From positions 62,001 to 126,000 of the forward strand of contig JBHELD010000006.1 in assembly GCA_046263255.1 (NCBI GenBank): a stretch of DNA of 64,000 nucleotides, given 5' to 3'. Origin of the DNA: JALZEG01 sp046263255 (GTDB lineage: Bacteria > Actinomycetota > CADDZG01 > WHSQ01). Below, one piece after another: positions 26,342 to 33,888 of the stretch. Every line of letters begins with the position of its first letter. Within the stretch, counting starts at the first letter, position 1. The position numbers and the translations under genes were made by a program. The notes beneath the pieces were generated by a model. That model was given only the letters and a program-made list of their open reading frames with translations, ran no database searches and was not told the origin of the DNA.

Positions 26342-28231
26342 TCAGCCCTCGACCGGCAGGCTCTTCTCGAACAGCGTCCGACCGTCCTTCGAGCCGATCA
26401 CCCGGACCGTGACCTTCCGGTCCGGCCCCGCGGGGTCGAGGTCGAGCAGCGCGAAGCCCCCGACGCCGGTCAGGTTCACCAGCGTGTGCTCCGGGTCGTT
26501 GTTGCCCTGGGTCCCGCCGTCGAAGTCGGTGCCCGACGAGTTGATCTCGTAGAGCTCGCCGAACTCGAAGTGGTGGATGAGCCTCTGCCCGTGCGAGTCG
26601 CCCGACAGGATCACGACCGTGCCGTCCACCGACGAGAAGAACTCGAGCAGCTCGTCGCGCTCGTACGCGTAGACGTTGTGCCAGCCGGGATCCTCCGGCA
26701 CCTTGTTGCGGAACACCATCGCCGACGCGACCACCTTCACCGGCGCCTGCGACGCGGCCATCCCGCGCTTCAGCCACTCCTTCTGCTCGAACCCGATGCG
26801 CGTCTTGCGGGGGCCGTCCGGCGCCAGCGGGTCGCTCGCGTGGAGGCGGCAGTCGAGGCACCACACGTGGACGTCGCCCCACACCACGTCGAAGTACTCG
26901 TCGGCCGGGTTCGCGTGCAGCTCGTCGAACGCCCGCACCGCGTACTCCTGCACGGTCTCCGCCCACCCGTTGTCGCCCTGGTAGTCGTGGTCGTCCTGCC
27001 AGAACATGAGCGGCGTCTGGTTCAGCAACGCCGCGATGTTGCGCTCGCGCAGCATCCGCATCCACCGCGCCTGGAAGTGGTCGGCGCGGCGCGCGACGCA
27101 GGTCAGGTCGGCATAGCCCCAGTCGCCCGAGTGGAGGTAGAACGCGGGGTCGAACGACCGCGCGGTCTCGAACGACGGGTACTCCGTGACGCGCCCCGAC
27201 GTGCAGCAGCCGTAGGCGAACCGGACGGGCGCGCCGGCCCGCGGAGGCGTGCGGAACGTCGCGACCGGGCCCGGGAACCTCATCCCGTCCCGCACCGCCA
27301 GCGGCCGCCAGTGGTAGAGCGTGTCGGGCTCGAGGTCCTCGAGCCACCGGTGGACCGAGCCGAGCCCGCCCGCCGGCTTCCGCGACGGCGCCACGACCGA
27401 GTCGGCGAAGTCCTCGTCGGTCGAGTACTCGAACGCGACCGCGGCCGGCACCTCGGTGCGCGCCGTCACGCGCGCCCGCGTCTCCTGCACGGCACCGGCA
27501 AAGCGGTATGCGAAGCGCGGGGCCCACTCGACGACCGGCCCGTCGATCGTCACGTCGGCGAAGAGACCCCGGCCTCCTACGGACGTCGACGCCGGGTTGA
27601 CGACGACTCCGGCGAACCCCGGAGGCAGCGGCCGGGGGTCCTCGTGCTCGACGACGACGTCCTCGTCGCCGAGCACCCGCCCCGAGATCACGCCGCCTGC
27701 GACGCTGAGTGCCAAACGCACTTCGCCGTCGGTCGGGACTTCCGTCTTCGCGAGGAGCGTCCGGTCGACTACGTCGTACCTGTAGAGCCGCATCTCCCCC
27801 TCGCGGAGCAACAGGGCGTAACCCTCGTCGTACGTGCCGTGGGCGAGGAAACCCGCCTCGACGGGGCCGTCGAGCTCGACGGTGCCCAGGACGACGCAAT
27901 CGGCGAGGTGGAAGGAGGGGACGATCACGGGCCGCGCCATGTACTCCGCGACCGCCTTCCCTTCTTGCAGGGCCTTCTCCACCGCGGGCTCGACCGCTAC
28001 GACTCCCCTTCCGTCCTCGACGGAAAGCGGTCCCTCGTAACGCACGTTCAGCCATCTCGGCCCCCACCCGTCCCCGTCGGGACCGAATCGCTCGGTGAAA
28101 CCGACGGTCGCAGGCGGAGGGTCGCCCGGAGGACTCTGCTGCTCTGACTCGCACGCGGCGAGGAAGGCGGCCGCGGCCGCGGAACGTCCTGCGGCCCGCA
28201 GGAACGCGCGTCTGTCGATGGGGTGCCTCAT
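26342..28231 (-). CDS. PhoD-like phosphatase/phosphodiesterase, Tat/lipoprotein exported
   Basis: 629 residues. The N-terminus has a twin-arginine motif DRRAFLRAAG (~6) and lipobox FLAAC (~24-28), so it is probably a Tat-exported lipoprotein. The PhoD metallophosphatase domain occupies the C-terminal half: FAYGCCTS (~350), LHSGDWGY, FWQDDHDYQGDNGW, VVWGDVHVW, and LSGDSHGQRL with metal-binding Asp/His. A ~200-residue N-terminal beta region and an Ig-like section (LEDLEPDTLYHWRPL) precede it. PhoD enzymes are calcium/iron phosphodiesterases active on teichoic acids and phospholipids, which suits the glycan and phosphoglycerol setting. Start ATG 28231 lacks an SD. Confidence 0.88.
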   Translation of the reverse strand: MRHPIDRRAFLRAAGRSAAAAAFLAACESEQQSPPGDPPPATVGFTERFGPDGDGWGPRWLNVRYEGPLSVEDGRGVVAVEPAVEKALQEGKAVAEYMARPVIVPSFHLADCVVLGTVELDGPVEAGFLAHGTYDEGYALLLREGEMRLYRYDVVDRTLLAKTEVPTDGEVRLALSVAGGVISGRVLGDEDVVVEHEDPRPLPPGFAGVVVNPASTSVGGRGLFADVTIDGPVVEWAPRFAYRFAGAVQETRARVTARTEVPAAVAFEYSTDEDFADSVVAPSRKPAGGLGSVHRWLEDLEPDTLYHWRPLAVRDGMRFPGPVATFRTPPRAGAPVRFAYGCCTSGRVTEYPSFETARSFDPAFYLHSGDWGYADLTCVARRADHFQARWMRMLRERNIAALLNQTPLMFWQDDHDYQGDNGWAETVQEYAVRAFDELHANPADEYFDVVWGDVHVWCLDCRLHASDPLAPDGPRKTRIGFEQKEWLKRGMAASQAPVKVVASAMVFRNKVPEDPGWHNVYAYERDELLEFFSSVDGTVVILSGDSHGQRLIHHFEFGELYEINSSGTDFDGGTQGNNDPEHTLVNLTGVGGFALLDLDPAGPDRKVTVRVIGSKDGRTLFEKSLPVEG

Positions 28232-28241
28232 GTTCGCCGGT

Positions 28242-28247
28242 AGGATA
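28242..28247 (-). promoter_or_regulatory. Candidate -10 hexamer (TATCCT) of the PhoD-like gene
   Basis: On the minus strand TATCCT lies 10 nt before ATG 28231 and there is no SD, consistent with a near-leaderless mRNA. A GAGCGCC/GGCGCTC inverted repeat (28250-28280 region) lies upstream, in the divergent gap shared with the sulfatase-like gene. Confidence 0.35.
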
Positions 28248-28302
28248 AGAGCGCCGTAGGCGACACGAGCCGACGGCGCTCCTTCCACGACGGAGGTCCT
28301 GC

Positions 28303-29568
28303 TTGACCGCGCCGAATGGACCGAGGATTCCGCCCCCGGCGGAGCGGAACGTCCTTCTCCTGGCGGTCGACTCCTTGCGAGCCGACGCCGTCTTCGGCGA
28401 CCGCATCCCCACCCCGAGGATGGACGCGTTCGCCGCTACGGGGGCCGCGTTCACGCAGTGCGTATCGACCACGACGTCGACCACTCCGTCGTTCTCGTCG
28501 ATCCTCACGGGCTGCTATCCGCCCAAGCACGGAGTCCGCGGCCTCCAGGGCTACCGCCTTTCCGAGAGCGTGACGACGATGGCCGAGGCCTTCTCCCGCG
28601 CCGGCTACGACACGCACGCCGAGGTGACCGGTCCGTTGCTCCCGCAGACGGGAGTGCTCCGCGGGTTCGAGGACGCGCGCCACCGCCAGGGTTACCGACA
28701 ACCCTTCTTCGGGTGGCGCGACGAGGTCGTGGAACGGATGCGCTCCTACGTCGACCCGTGGTTCATGCTGCTGCACATCTGGGAGGTCCACCGCCCCTAC
28801 CGGTCGCCGCCCGACTTCGTGAAGCGCTGGGACAGGGCGGGGTACCAGGCGGCGGTCGCGGCGACGGACGAATGGCTGGCGCCGGTCTACGAGGCCGCGG
28901 GCGAGAACACGCTCGTCGTGATCACGGGAGACCACGGTGAGGACTACCCCGACACGCCGCTCGAGCAGAAGATGATCCGAGCCGCACGCAAGGCGCGGGC
29001 GAAGCTCGCGCTCCGAAAGTGGTTCCCGTACGCCGACAAGAGGATCCAGGCGCTCGCGGTCGGGCACGGCTTCGCCCTGTTCGAGCACCTCGTACGGGTC
29101 CCGCTGATAGTCTCCGGCCCCAGCACGCCAAGCGTGCGGATCGACGAGCAGGTTCGCCACGTCGACCTCTTCCCGACCCTCGCGGACCTGTGCGGGGTCG
29201 CCGTTCCGGAGGGCATCGACGGCCGCAGCCTCCGCCCGCTGATGGACGGCGGCTCGCTGCCACCCGAGCCCGCGTACATGGAGGCCGTGGGAGTCAAGCT
29301 CGAGGGCAACCGCATCGCCGGAGCGAGGACGCCGGACTTCAAGCTGCTGCGCCGCGGCGAGTCGAGGCCGGTCCTGTACCGCCTGAACGGCGACGGGGGC
29401 AACGTGAACGAGAAGCGCAACGTGATCAACCGCTACCCCGAGGTCGGCCGGCAGCTCGAGGAGTTCGTCGACCGCGTCCTCGCGACGGACGTCGTGGCGG
29501 AGTCGGGGATGACGGAGGACGAGGAGGCCACGGTCGAGCAGCACCTGAGGGATCTCGGCTATCTCTGA
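28303..29568 (+). CDS. Sulfatase-fold hydrolase lacking the formylglycine motif
   Basis: 421 residues, alkaline phosphatase/sulfatase fold without signal peptide. Motifs: LLLAVDSLRADAV (metal Asp, ~22), nucleophile region STTTSTTPSFSSILTG (~55-70), HIWEVHRPY, ITGDHGED and EHLVRVPLIVSGP, then HVDLFPTLADLCG. The C/S-x-P-x-R signature of true sulfatases is absent, with Thr/Ser at that place, so a phosphodiesterase or phosphotransferase role is more likely than sulfate ester hydrolysis. It ends with EQHLRDLGYL, resembling the tails of the products at 11017 and 15089. Start TTG 28303 is supported by GGAGG 6 nt upstream. A sulfotransferase gene overlaps its stop. Confidence 0.82.
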   Translation: MTAPNGPRIPPPAERNVLLLAVDSLRADAVFGDRIPTPRMDAFAATGAAFTQCVSTTTSTTPSFSSILTGCYPPKHGVRGLQGYRLSESVTTMAEAFSRAGYDTHAEVTGPLLPQTGVLRGFEDARHRQGYRQPFFGWRDEVVERMRSYVDPWFMLLHIWEVHRPYRSPPDFVKRWDRAGYQAAVAATDEWLAPVYEAAGENTLVVITGDHGEDYPDTPLEQKMIRAARKARAKLALRKWFPYADKRIQALAVGHGFALFEHLVRVPLIVSGPSTPSVRIDEQVRHVDLFPTLADLCGVAVPEGIDGRSLRPLMDGGSLPPEPAYMEAVGVKLEGNRIAGARTPDFKLLRRGESRPVLYRLNGDGGNVNEKRNVINRYPEVGRQLEEFVDRVLATDVVAESGMTEDEEATVEQHLRDLGYL

Positions 29569-30481
29569 CGCGGCCGCAGGTCCCCCGTTCTTCATCGTCG
29601 GGTCGGCGCGGTCCGGCACGACGCTGCTGCGCCTGATGCTGAACGCCCATCGCGACGTCGCGGTGCCACCGGAGTCCCGCTTCGTCGTAGAGCTCTGGAC
29701 GGGGGACGAGCGCGTGCGGGTGCGCGAGCTGCTGGCGAGGCTCGCCGCTCACCCCCGCTTCCAGGCGTGGGACCTCCCGATCGAGATGGTCGAGCACGAG
29801 CTGCACGGGATAGAGGAGGCGCGCTACGCCGACGCGATCGAGGCCGCGTATCGCGCCTACGCGCGCGTGAACGGCAAGACGCGCTGGGGCGACAAGACGC
29901 CGCGCTACGTCGAGAGCATCCCGCTGCTCGTCCGGCTCTGGCCGGAGGGGCGGTTCGTCCACCTCGTGCGGGACGGGCGCAACGTCGCGCTCTCTTATGC
30001 GGACGTGCCGTTCGGGCCGAAGACCGTCGCCAAGGCCGCGGAGCTGTGGGCGACGCGCGTCCGGATGGGGATCGAGACGGGACGCGGGCTCGGTCCCCGA
30101 TACATCGAGATCCGGTACGAGGACCTCGTCGAGGACGCCGGGGGCGAGGCGCGAGACCTGTGCGAGTTCCTGGGCCTCGATTTCGATTCCGGGATGCTCG
30201 ACTACACCGAGCGGGCGCGCGGCGCGGTGCTCCCGCGAGCGAAGAGGTACAACCCGCACGTCGCGGAGCGGCCGATCTCGAGGGTGCGGTCGTGGGAGCA
30301 GTCGATGCCCGACGCGCACGTCGAGGTGTTCGAGGCGGTGGCCGGCGACGTGCTGTCGGAGCTCGGCTACGAGCGCCGTCACCCGCGCGCGGGGATCAAG
30401 GCCCGGCTAGTGGCCGGCGCCGGCAAACGCGGGCTCCCGGTGGCGCGGCTGAAGGGCCGGGCGACAACGGGCGGGGCGTAG
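29561..30481 (+). CDS. Sulfotransferase (PAPS-dependent), non-standard start
   Basis: About 306 residues. The 5'-phosphosulfate loop FFIVGSARSGTTLLRLML is intact and the 3'-phosphate motif appears in HLVRDGRNVALSY, with YIEIRYEDLVED further on. It transfers sulfate from PAPS to a hydroxyl of a glycan or lipid. No ATG, GTG or TTG exists between the in-frame stop at 29546-29548 and the loop. ATG 29636 comes after the loop and would delete it. ATC 29561, 9 nt after GAGGG and overlapping the previous stop, is the best available start. A frameshifted fusion to the upstream gene is less likely because that gene's LGYL tail is conserved. Confidence 0.83.
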   Translation: MSDAAAGPPFFIVGSARSGTTLLRLMLNAHRDVAVPPESRFVVELWTGDERVRVRELLARLAAHPRFQAWDLPIEMVEHELHGIEEARYADAIEAAYRAYARVNGKTRWGDKTPRYVESIPLLVRLWPEGRFVHLVRDGRNVALSYADVPFGPKTVAKAAELWATRVRMGIETGRGLGPRYIEIRYEDLVEDAGGEARDLCEFLGLDFDSGMLDYTERARGAVLPRAKRYNPHVAERPISRVRSWEQSMPDAHVEVFEAVAGDVLSELGYERRHPRAGIKARLVAGAGKRGLPVARLKGRATTGGA

Positions 30482-30495
30482 CGGGCGCGCAGGCG

Positions 30496-30557
30496 GGGTA
30501 GGTAGGGCTTACCGACCGAAACCAACCCGACCTACCCGACGCGGCCGGCGCCGGCCG
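30496..30557. promoter_or_regulatory. Inverted repeat and 16-bp palindrome before the baeRF gene
   Basis: GGGTAGGTAGGG (30496-30507) pairs with CCCGACCTACCC (30526-30537) with one mismatch across an 18-nt loop. CGGCCGGCGCCGGCCG (30542-30557) is a perfect palindrome. They could be a terminator for the sulfotransferase gene or operator sites for the gene at 30583; no T-run follows. Confidence 0.4.
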
Positions 30558-30582
30558 GACGCAAGGCGCAGAAGGGGGAGCG

Positions 30583-31791
30583 ATGGCCCTGGCGAACATC
30601 ACGATCACTCGTGAGGACGTGACCTCGCTGCTACGGCCGCAGGAGGGCCTCACGGTGTCGCTGTACCACCCGACCGTGCAGGCTGCGGTCGAGCCCGAGC
30701 AGAACTCGCTCCATCTGAAGAACCTCCTGACCAAAGCGAAGGACGAGCTCGCGGAACGCGGGCTGTCCGCGGGTGAGACCGACGCCCTGCTCGCGCCGGC
30801 GTACGACCTCCTCGACGAGCGCTCGTTCTGGCAGCACCAGCTGCAGGGCCTCGCGGTGTTCGTCACGAAGGACGGCATGCGCTACTGGAAGCTGCCCTTC
30901 GAGGTCGAGGAGCTCGTGTCGATCGGCGACTCGATCCACGTCAAGCCGCTGCTCCCCGTGCTTAACCTCCAGGGGCACTTCTTCGTCCTGGCCCTCGCGC
31001 AGAACCGCGTGCAGATGTACCGAGCGACCGAGCACACGGTCGAGGAGATAGACCTCGAGCAGTGGGGCGTCCCCACGAGCCTGATGGAGGCGCTGCGCTA
31101 CGACGACCTGCAGAAGCCCGACCTCCAGCACCACCCCGTGACCGGTCCGGGACGCGGCCACGTGGGCGAGGCGCAGGGAGGCGCGGGGTCGCAGGAGCGG
31201 ACGCACGCCTTCCACGGCCACGGCGAGGACGGGGAGGGACAGCGAACGCAGATACGCCGGTTCTTCAACGTCCTGGACGACGGGCTCGCGAAGGCGCTCG
31301 CGCTAGAGACGGCGCCGATGGTCCTGGCGGGCGTCGAGTACCTGCGGCCGATCTTCAAGGAGGTCACGAGCTACAACCACGTCCTCGACGAGGGCGTCGA
31401 CGGGAACCCCGAGGGGCTGCGCCCGGACGAGCTGCACGCGAAGGCGTGGCGGATCGTCCAGCCGCACTTCCGCGAGCGCATCCGTGAGACGAAGGACCGG
31501 TACTACGCGGGCTTCGTCCGAGGCACGGCGTCCGACGACCTCCCGGACGTGCTGGCGGCGGCCTACGAGGGACGGGTCGGCGTCCTGTTCGCGCTGCGGA
31601 ACGAGCCGGTCTGGGGGATCTTCGACCTCGTGGACCGAAAGGCGACGGTGCACGACGAACGGGGGCCCGGCGACGTGGACCTCGTCGACCTGGCGTGCCG
31701 TCAGACGCTCGCGACGGGGGGCGAGGTGTTCGTGGTCGAGGAGGCGGACATGCCCTCGGCGACGGCCGTAGCGGCGGTGTACCGCTACTAG
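30583..31791 (+). CDS. baeRF-family protein (archaeo-eukaryotic release-factor-like, baeRF7 type)
   Basis: 402 residues, cytoplasmic, no membrane segment. The N-terminus TVSLYHPTVQAAVEPEQNS followed by LHLKNLLTKAKDEL, a FWQHQLQGLAVFV strand and KLPFEVEELVSIGDSIHVKP is the baeRF layout. A His/Gly-rich disordered loop (~190-220, HAFHGHGEDGEGQ) separates the middle and C-terminal RF-like lobes. Bacterial release-factor-like proteins are proposed to act on ribosomes or tRNA but have no proven function in this subgroup. ATG 30583 has AAGGGGGAG upstream. It appears to be a single-gene unit. Confidence 0.75.
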   Translation: MALANITITREDVTSLLRPQEGLTVSLYHPTVQAAVEPEQNSLHLKNLLTKAKDELAERGLSAGETDALLAPAYDLLDERSFWQHQLQGLAVFVTKDGMRYWKLPFEVEELVSIGDSIHVKPLLPVLNLQGHFFVLALAQNRVQMYRATEHTVEEIDLEQWGVPTSLMEALRYDDLQKPDLQHHPVTGPGRGHVGEAQGGAGSQERTHAFHGHGEDGEGQRTQIRRFFNVLDDGLAKALALETAPMVLAGVEYLRPIFKEVTSYNHVLDEGVDGNPEGLRPDELHAKAWRIVQPHFRERIRETKDRYYAGFVRGTASDDLPDVLAAAYEGRVGVLFALRNEPVWGIFDLVDRKATVHDERGPGDVDLVDLACRQTLATGGEVFVVEEADMPSATAVAAVYRY

Positions 31792-31862
31792 GCCGCGGCT
31801 GCGGCGCAGGTCGCCGTTTCCGCAACTCACGCCGCGAGGGCCTACGCGGGGACGAACGTAAG

Positions 31863-31889
31863 AGAGGGGGGCCGTCGTGGCCCCCCTCT
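31863..31889. terminator. Bidirectional hairpin terminator
   Basis: A perfect 11-bp stem (AGAGGGGGGCC / GGCCCCCCTCT) with loop GTCGT lies between the convergent genes ending at 31791 and 31906. The minus-strand exit is more T-rich (CTTACGTTC) than the plus-strand exit. Confidence 0.7.
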
Positions 31890-31905
31890 GCACTCCATCG
31901 CCCCG

Positions 31906-33252
31906 TTATTGGTTGTTGCCGTAGCAGTAGGCCGCGCTGCCGGCCTTGACCGTCTCGATCCCGTTGATGTTGTCGTTGCCGGAGGCGTTCGGGTCGGTGT
32001 ACGTGCCCCCGTCGGCGCACTGGTACAGGACGTCGTTGCCCGCTCCGCCGAATATCTGGTCGGCGCCCCATCCGTCGTAGATCTCGTCGTCGCCCTCGCG
32101 ACCGTAGATCGTGTCGACGCCCGGACCGCCCGAAAGCACGTCCCACCCGGTCCCGCCGTCGATGTAGTCACGGCCGTTGCCCCCGCAGATCCAGTCGCCG
32201 CTCGTCGCGCCGTAGGCGGTGTCGTGGCCGTCGCCGCCTTGCCACAAGAGACCGTAGCTCGACGACGAGACGTTGACGGTCGCACCGTAGTCATGCCCCC
32301 ACTCGTCCGGGCCCGCTGCAGCATAGATGTTGCTCCCGGCGCACTTCGGGTACGTCGACTCGGGCGTGATCTGAGTAAGGAACCCGCTGCGCGCGACGTT
32401 CTCGTTGATGCCGCGCCAGTCGGGGTTGTACCCCTTCGCCTCGTCCGCCGAGTAGTACTCGTTCTTCATGCAGTCCATGTCGCGAACACCCGGCGCGTCG
32501 ATGACGCTGTCGGCGAGGGTGCCGTGCTCACAGAACTTGACGCTGCGAGGCTCGCCGGCCCCGGGAGCCTGCCATGCGTCGAGGATGTCACCCCACTCGT
32601 GGGTGTGGAAGAACGACGAGTACGGGTCGGTGAGCGTGTCGACCACGGTGCCGTTGCGGTCCACGCTGTAGCGGGAGGCGGCGTTGCCGCTGCGCGTGAC
32701 GTTGCCGAGCGCGTGGACGAACTCGTGATAGGTCGTGCTGCGCGTTCCCGTCTCGGTGTTCGACGGGTACCCCTTCGTTCCCGTCCCAAGGTTGTCGAGG
32801 CGCGGGTAGCCGTTCACGTCGATGAGCAGGAGGTAGATCCGCTCGTAGGAGTCGGTCGACACCCTGGCCCCGCGGTTGAAGCCCTGAGCTCGCAGGTCGT
32901 CGATGATCTCGTTTTTCGTGATCCCGTCGCCGTTGTCGTCGGTGAACGTCGCGGAGCAGACCGTGATCTGGCCGTTGGTCCGGTGCCAGTCGACCTTCTG
33001 GCTCCAGCGCGGCCCCGACGCGGTCTCGACCTCGGCGTCGATCTCGTTCGCCCGCGCCCGGATGTCGCCGACGTAGGTGTCGTACCGGTTCACCGCGCCG
33101 GCGCGCCGGACGTAGACGTTCAGCACCTTCTGGTCGGTATCGCTGGTGTCACACCCCGCCGCCCCGTCCACGGGGGCCGCGACGACGTCGCGGACGGGCA
33201 GGGGTAGTACCGCCGCCACGAGGAGCGCGACGACGAGCAGCCTCTTCCACAT
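31906..33252 (-). CDS. Exported zincin-type metalloprotease with C-terminal RTX repeats
   Basis: 448 residues. Signal peptide MWKRLLVVALLVAAVLPLPV with cleavage near VAA-AP (~26). The protease domain (~30-320) contains TTYHEFVHALG, a HExxH zinc site. The C-terminus (~345-425) has hemolysin-type calcium nonapeptides (CGGNGRDYIDGGTGWDVLSG, GREGDDEIYDGWGADQIFGG). Several Cys in the mature part suggest disulfides. RTX repeats usually go with type I secretion, but here an N-terminal Sec signal is present, fitting a monoderm secreting through Sec. ATG 33252 has GGAGG 8 nt upstream and a good promoter farther up. Confidence 0.85.
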   Translation of the reverse strand: MWKRLLVVALLVAAVLPLPVRDVVAAPVDGAAGCDTSDTDQKVLNVYVRRAGAVNRYDTYVGDIRARANEIDAEVETASGPRWSQKVDWHRTNGQITVCSATFTDDNGDGITKNEIIDDLRAQGFNRGARVSTDSYERIYLLLIDVNGYPRLDNLGTGTKGYPSNTETGTRSTTYHEFVHALGNVTRSGNAASRYSVDRNGTVVDTLTDPYSSFFHTHEWGDILDAWQAPGAGEPRSVKFCEHGTLADSVIDAPGVRDMDCMKNEYYSADEAKGYNPDWRGINENVARSGFLTQITPESTYPKCAGSNIYAAAGPDEWGHDYGATVNVSSSSYGLLWQGGDGHDTAYGATSGDWICGGNGRDYIDGGTGWDVLSGGPGVDTIYGREGDDEIYDGWGADQIFGGAGNDVLYQCADGGTYTDPNASGNDNINGIETVKAGSAAYCYGNNQ

Positions 33253-33280
33253 CGTGAATACCTCCGAGATCGTCCCGATG

Positions 33281-33299
33281 CCGCCCGCGCCGCGGGCGG
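33281..33299 (-). promoter_or_regulatory. GC-rich hairpin in the predicted 5' leader of the metalloprotease mRNA
   Basis: CCGCCCGCG-C-CGCGGGCGG is an almost uninterrupted palindrome between the predicted transcription start (~33308) and the SD. It might affect translation or mRNA stability, or act as terminator for the yjbQ unit upstream. Confidence 0.45.
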
Positions 33300-33314
33300 T
33301 CCTCAACCGGATCC

Positions 33315-33343
33315 AGGTTACGGAGGTGACCGAAACGTCACAA
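33315..33343 (-). promoter_or_regulatory. SigA-type promoter with overlapping inverted repeat, metalloprotease gene
   Basis: On the minus strand, -35 TTGTGA (33343-33338), a 17-bp spacer and -10 TAACCT (33320-33315) form the best two-box promoter in the window. GTGAC-N6-GTCAC (33326-33341) overlaps the -35 and spacer, and may be an operator. Confidence 0.6.
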
Positions 33344-33379
33344 CGGCCCGGTTGGGGGGTCTTTTCTGGTTCCGCGGGA

Positions 33380-33487
33380 CTAGTCCGAAATCTCGCAGTC
33401 GAGCGCTTGGCTCTGCTCGCCCGTCCGGCCGTCGCTCAGCTCCCGCAGGATGTCCGCGTGCCGTTGTGGCGCGCCGGTCGCGCTCAT
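33380..33487 (-). CDS. Possible 35-residue protein coupled to yjbQ
   Basis: A short frame whose ATG overlaps the yjbQ stop (ATGA, 33484-33487). The product is hydrophilic and rich in charged residues (LRELSDGRTGEQSQ). I recognise no family. The overlap is the only support, so it may be a chance frame in high-GC DNA. Confidence 0.3.
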   Translation of the reverse strand: MSATGAPQRHADILRELSDGRTGEQSQALDCEISD

Positions 33488-33888
33488 GCCGGGATAAACG
33501 ACCAGCGCACCTTGCGCCGCGGGTTGTCGACGTTCGTGTCGACCAGGACGAGGCTCTGCCACGTCCCCAGCGCGGGCTCGCCGTCCACGACCGGGATGGA
33601 GACCGACGGCGCCACGTACGCGGGAACGACGTGGTCGGCGCCGTGGCCGTGCGACCCGTAGCTGTGGCGGTAGCGGCCGTCGCGCGGGAGCAGCCGGTCG
33701 AGCGAGTCCACGAGGTCGCCCTCCGAGCCGGAGCCGGTCTCGACGAGCGCGAGTCCGGCGGTGGCGTGCGGCACGAACACATTGACCAGGCCGTCGCCGC
33801 CGCCCGCCGACGCGAACCGCCGCAGCTCCGACGTGAGGTCGAGAACGCGTGTGGACGACGTGTCGTGCGAGGTGACCTCAGAGCGCAT
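33484..33888 (-). CDS. YjbQ/UPF0047 family protein
   Basis: 134 residues, nearly the whole length of the YjbQ fold (~135-140 usual). The conserved parts are NVFVPHATAGLALVET (~37-52), DGRYRHSYGSHGHGADHVVPA with the His cluster, and the C-terminal GTWQSLVLVDTNVDNPRRKV. The family includes proteins with weak thiamine-phosphate synthase activity, while the physiological role is unclear. ATG 33888 overlaps the 3' end of the sulfotransferase gene by 11 nt. Confidence 0.9.
   Translation of the reverse strand: MRSEVTSHDTSSTRVLDLTSELRRFASAGGGDGLVNVFVPHATAGLALVETGSGSEGDLVDSLDRLLPRDGRYRHSYGSHGHGADHVVPAYVAPSVSIPVVDGEPALGTWQSLVLVDTNVDNPRRKVRWSFIPA

Noticed and set aside
28303..29568. Annotation as a true sulfatase
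   Set aside because: The C/S-x-P-x-R formylglycine motif is missing; the nucleophile region reads TTPSFSS, so only the fold is sulfatase-like.
29549..29568. Programmed frameshift joining the sulfatase-like protein and the sulfotransferase
   Set aside because: The upstream product ends with LGYL, the same ending as two other hydrolases, which argues that its stop is genuine; no slippery heptamer is visible.
33326..33341. CRP-type binding site
   Set aside because: CRP sites are TGTGA-N6-TCACA; here the GTGA and TCAC halves are 8 apart (GTGAC-N6-GTCAC), so I list it only as an inverted repeat.
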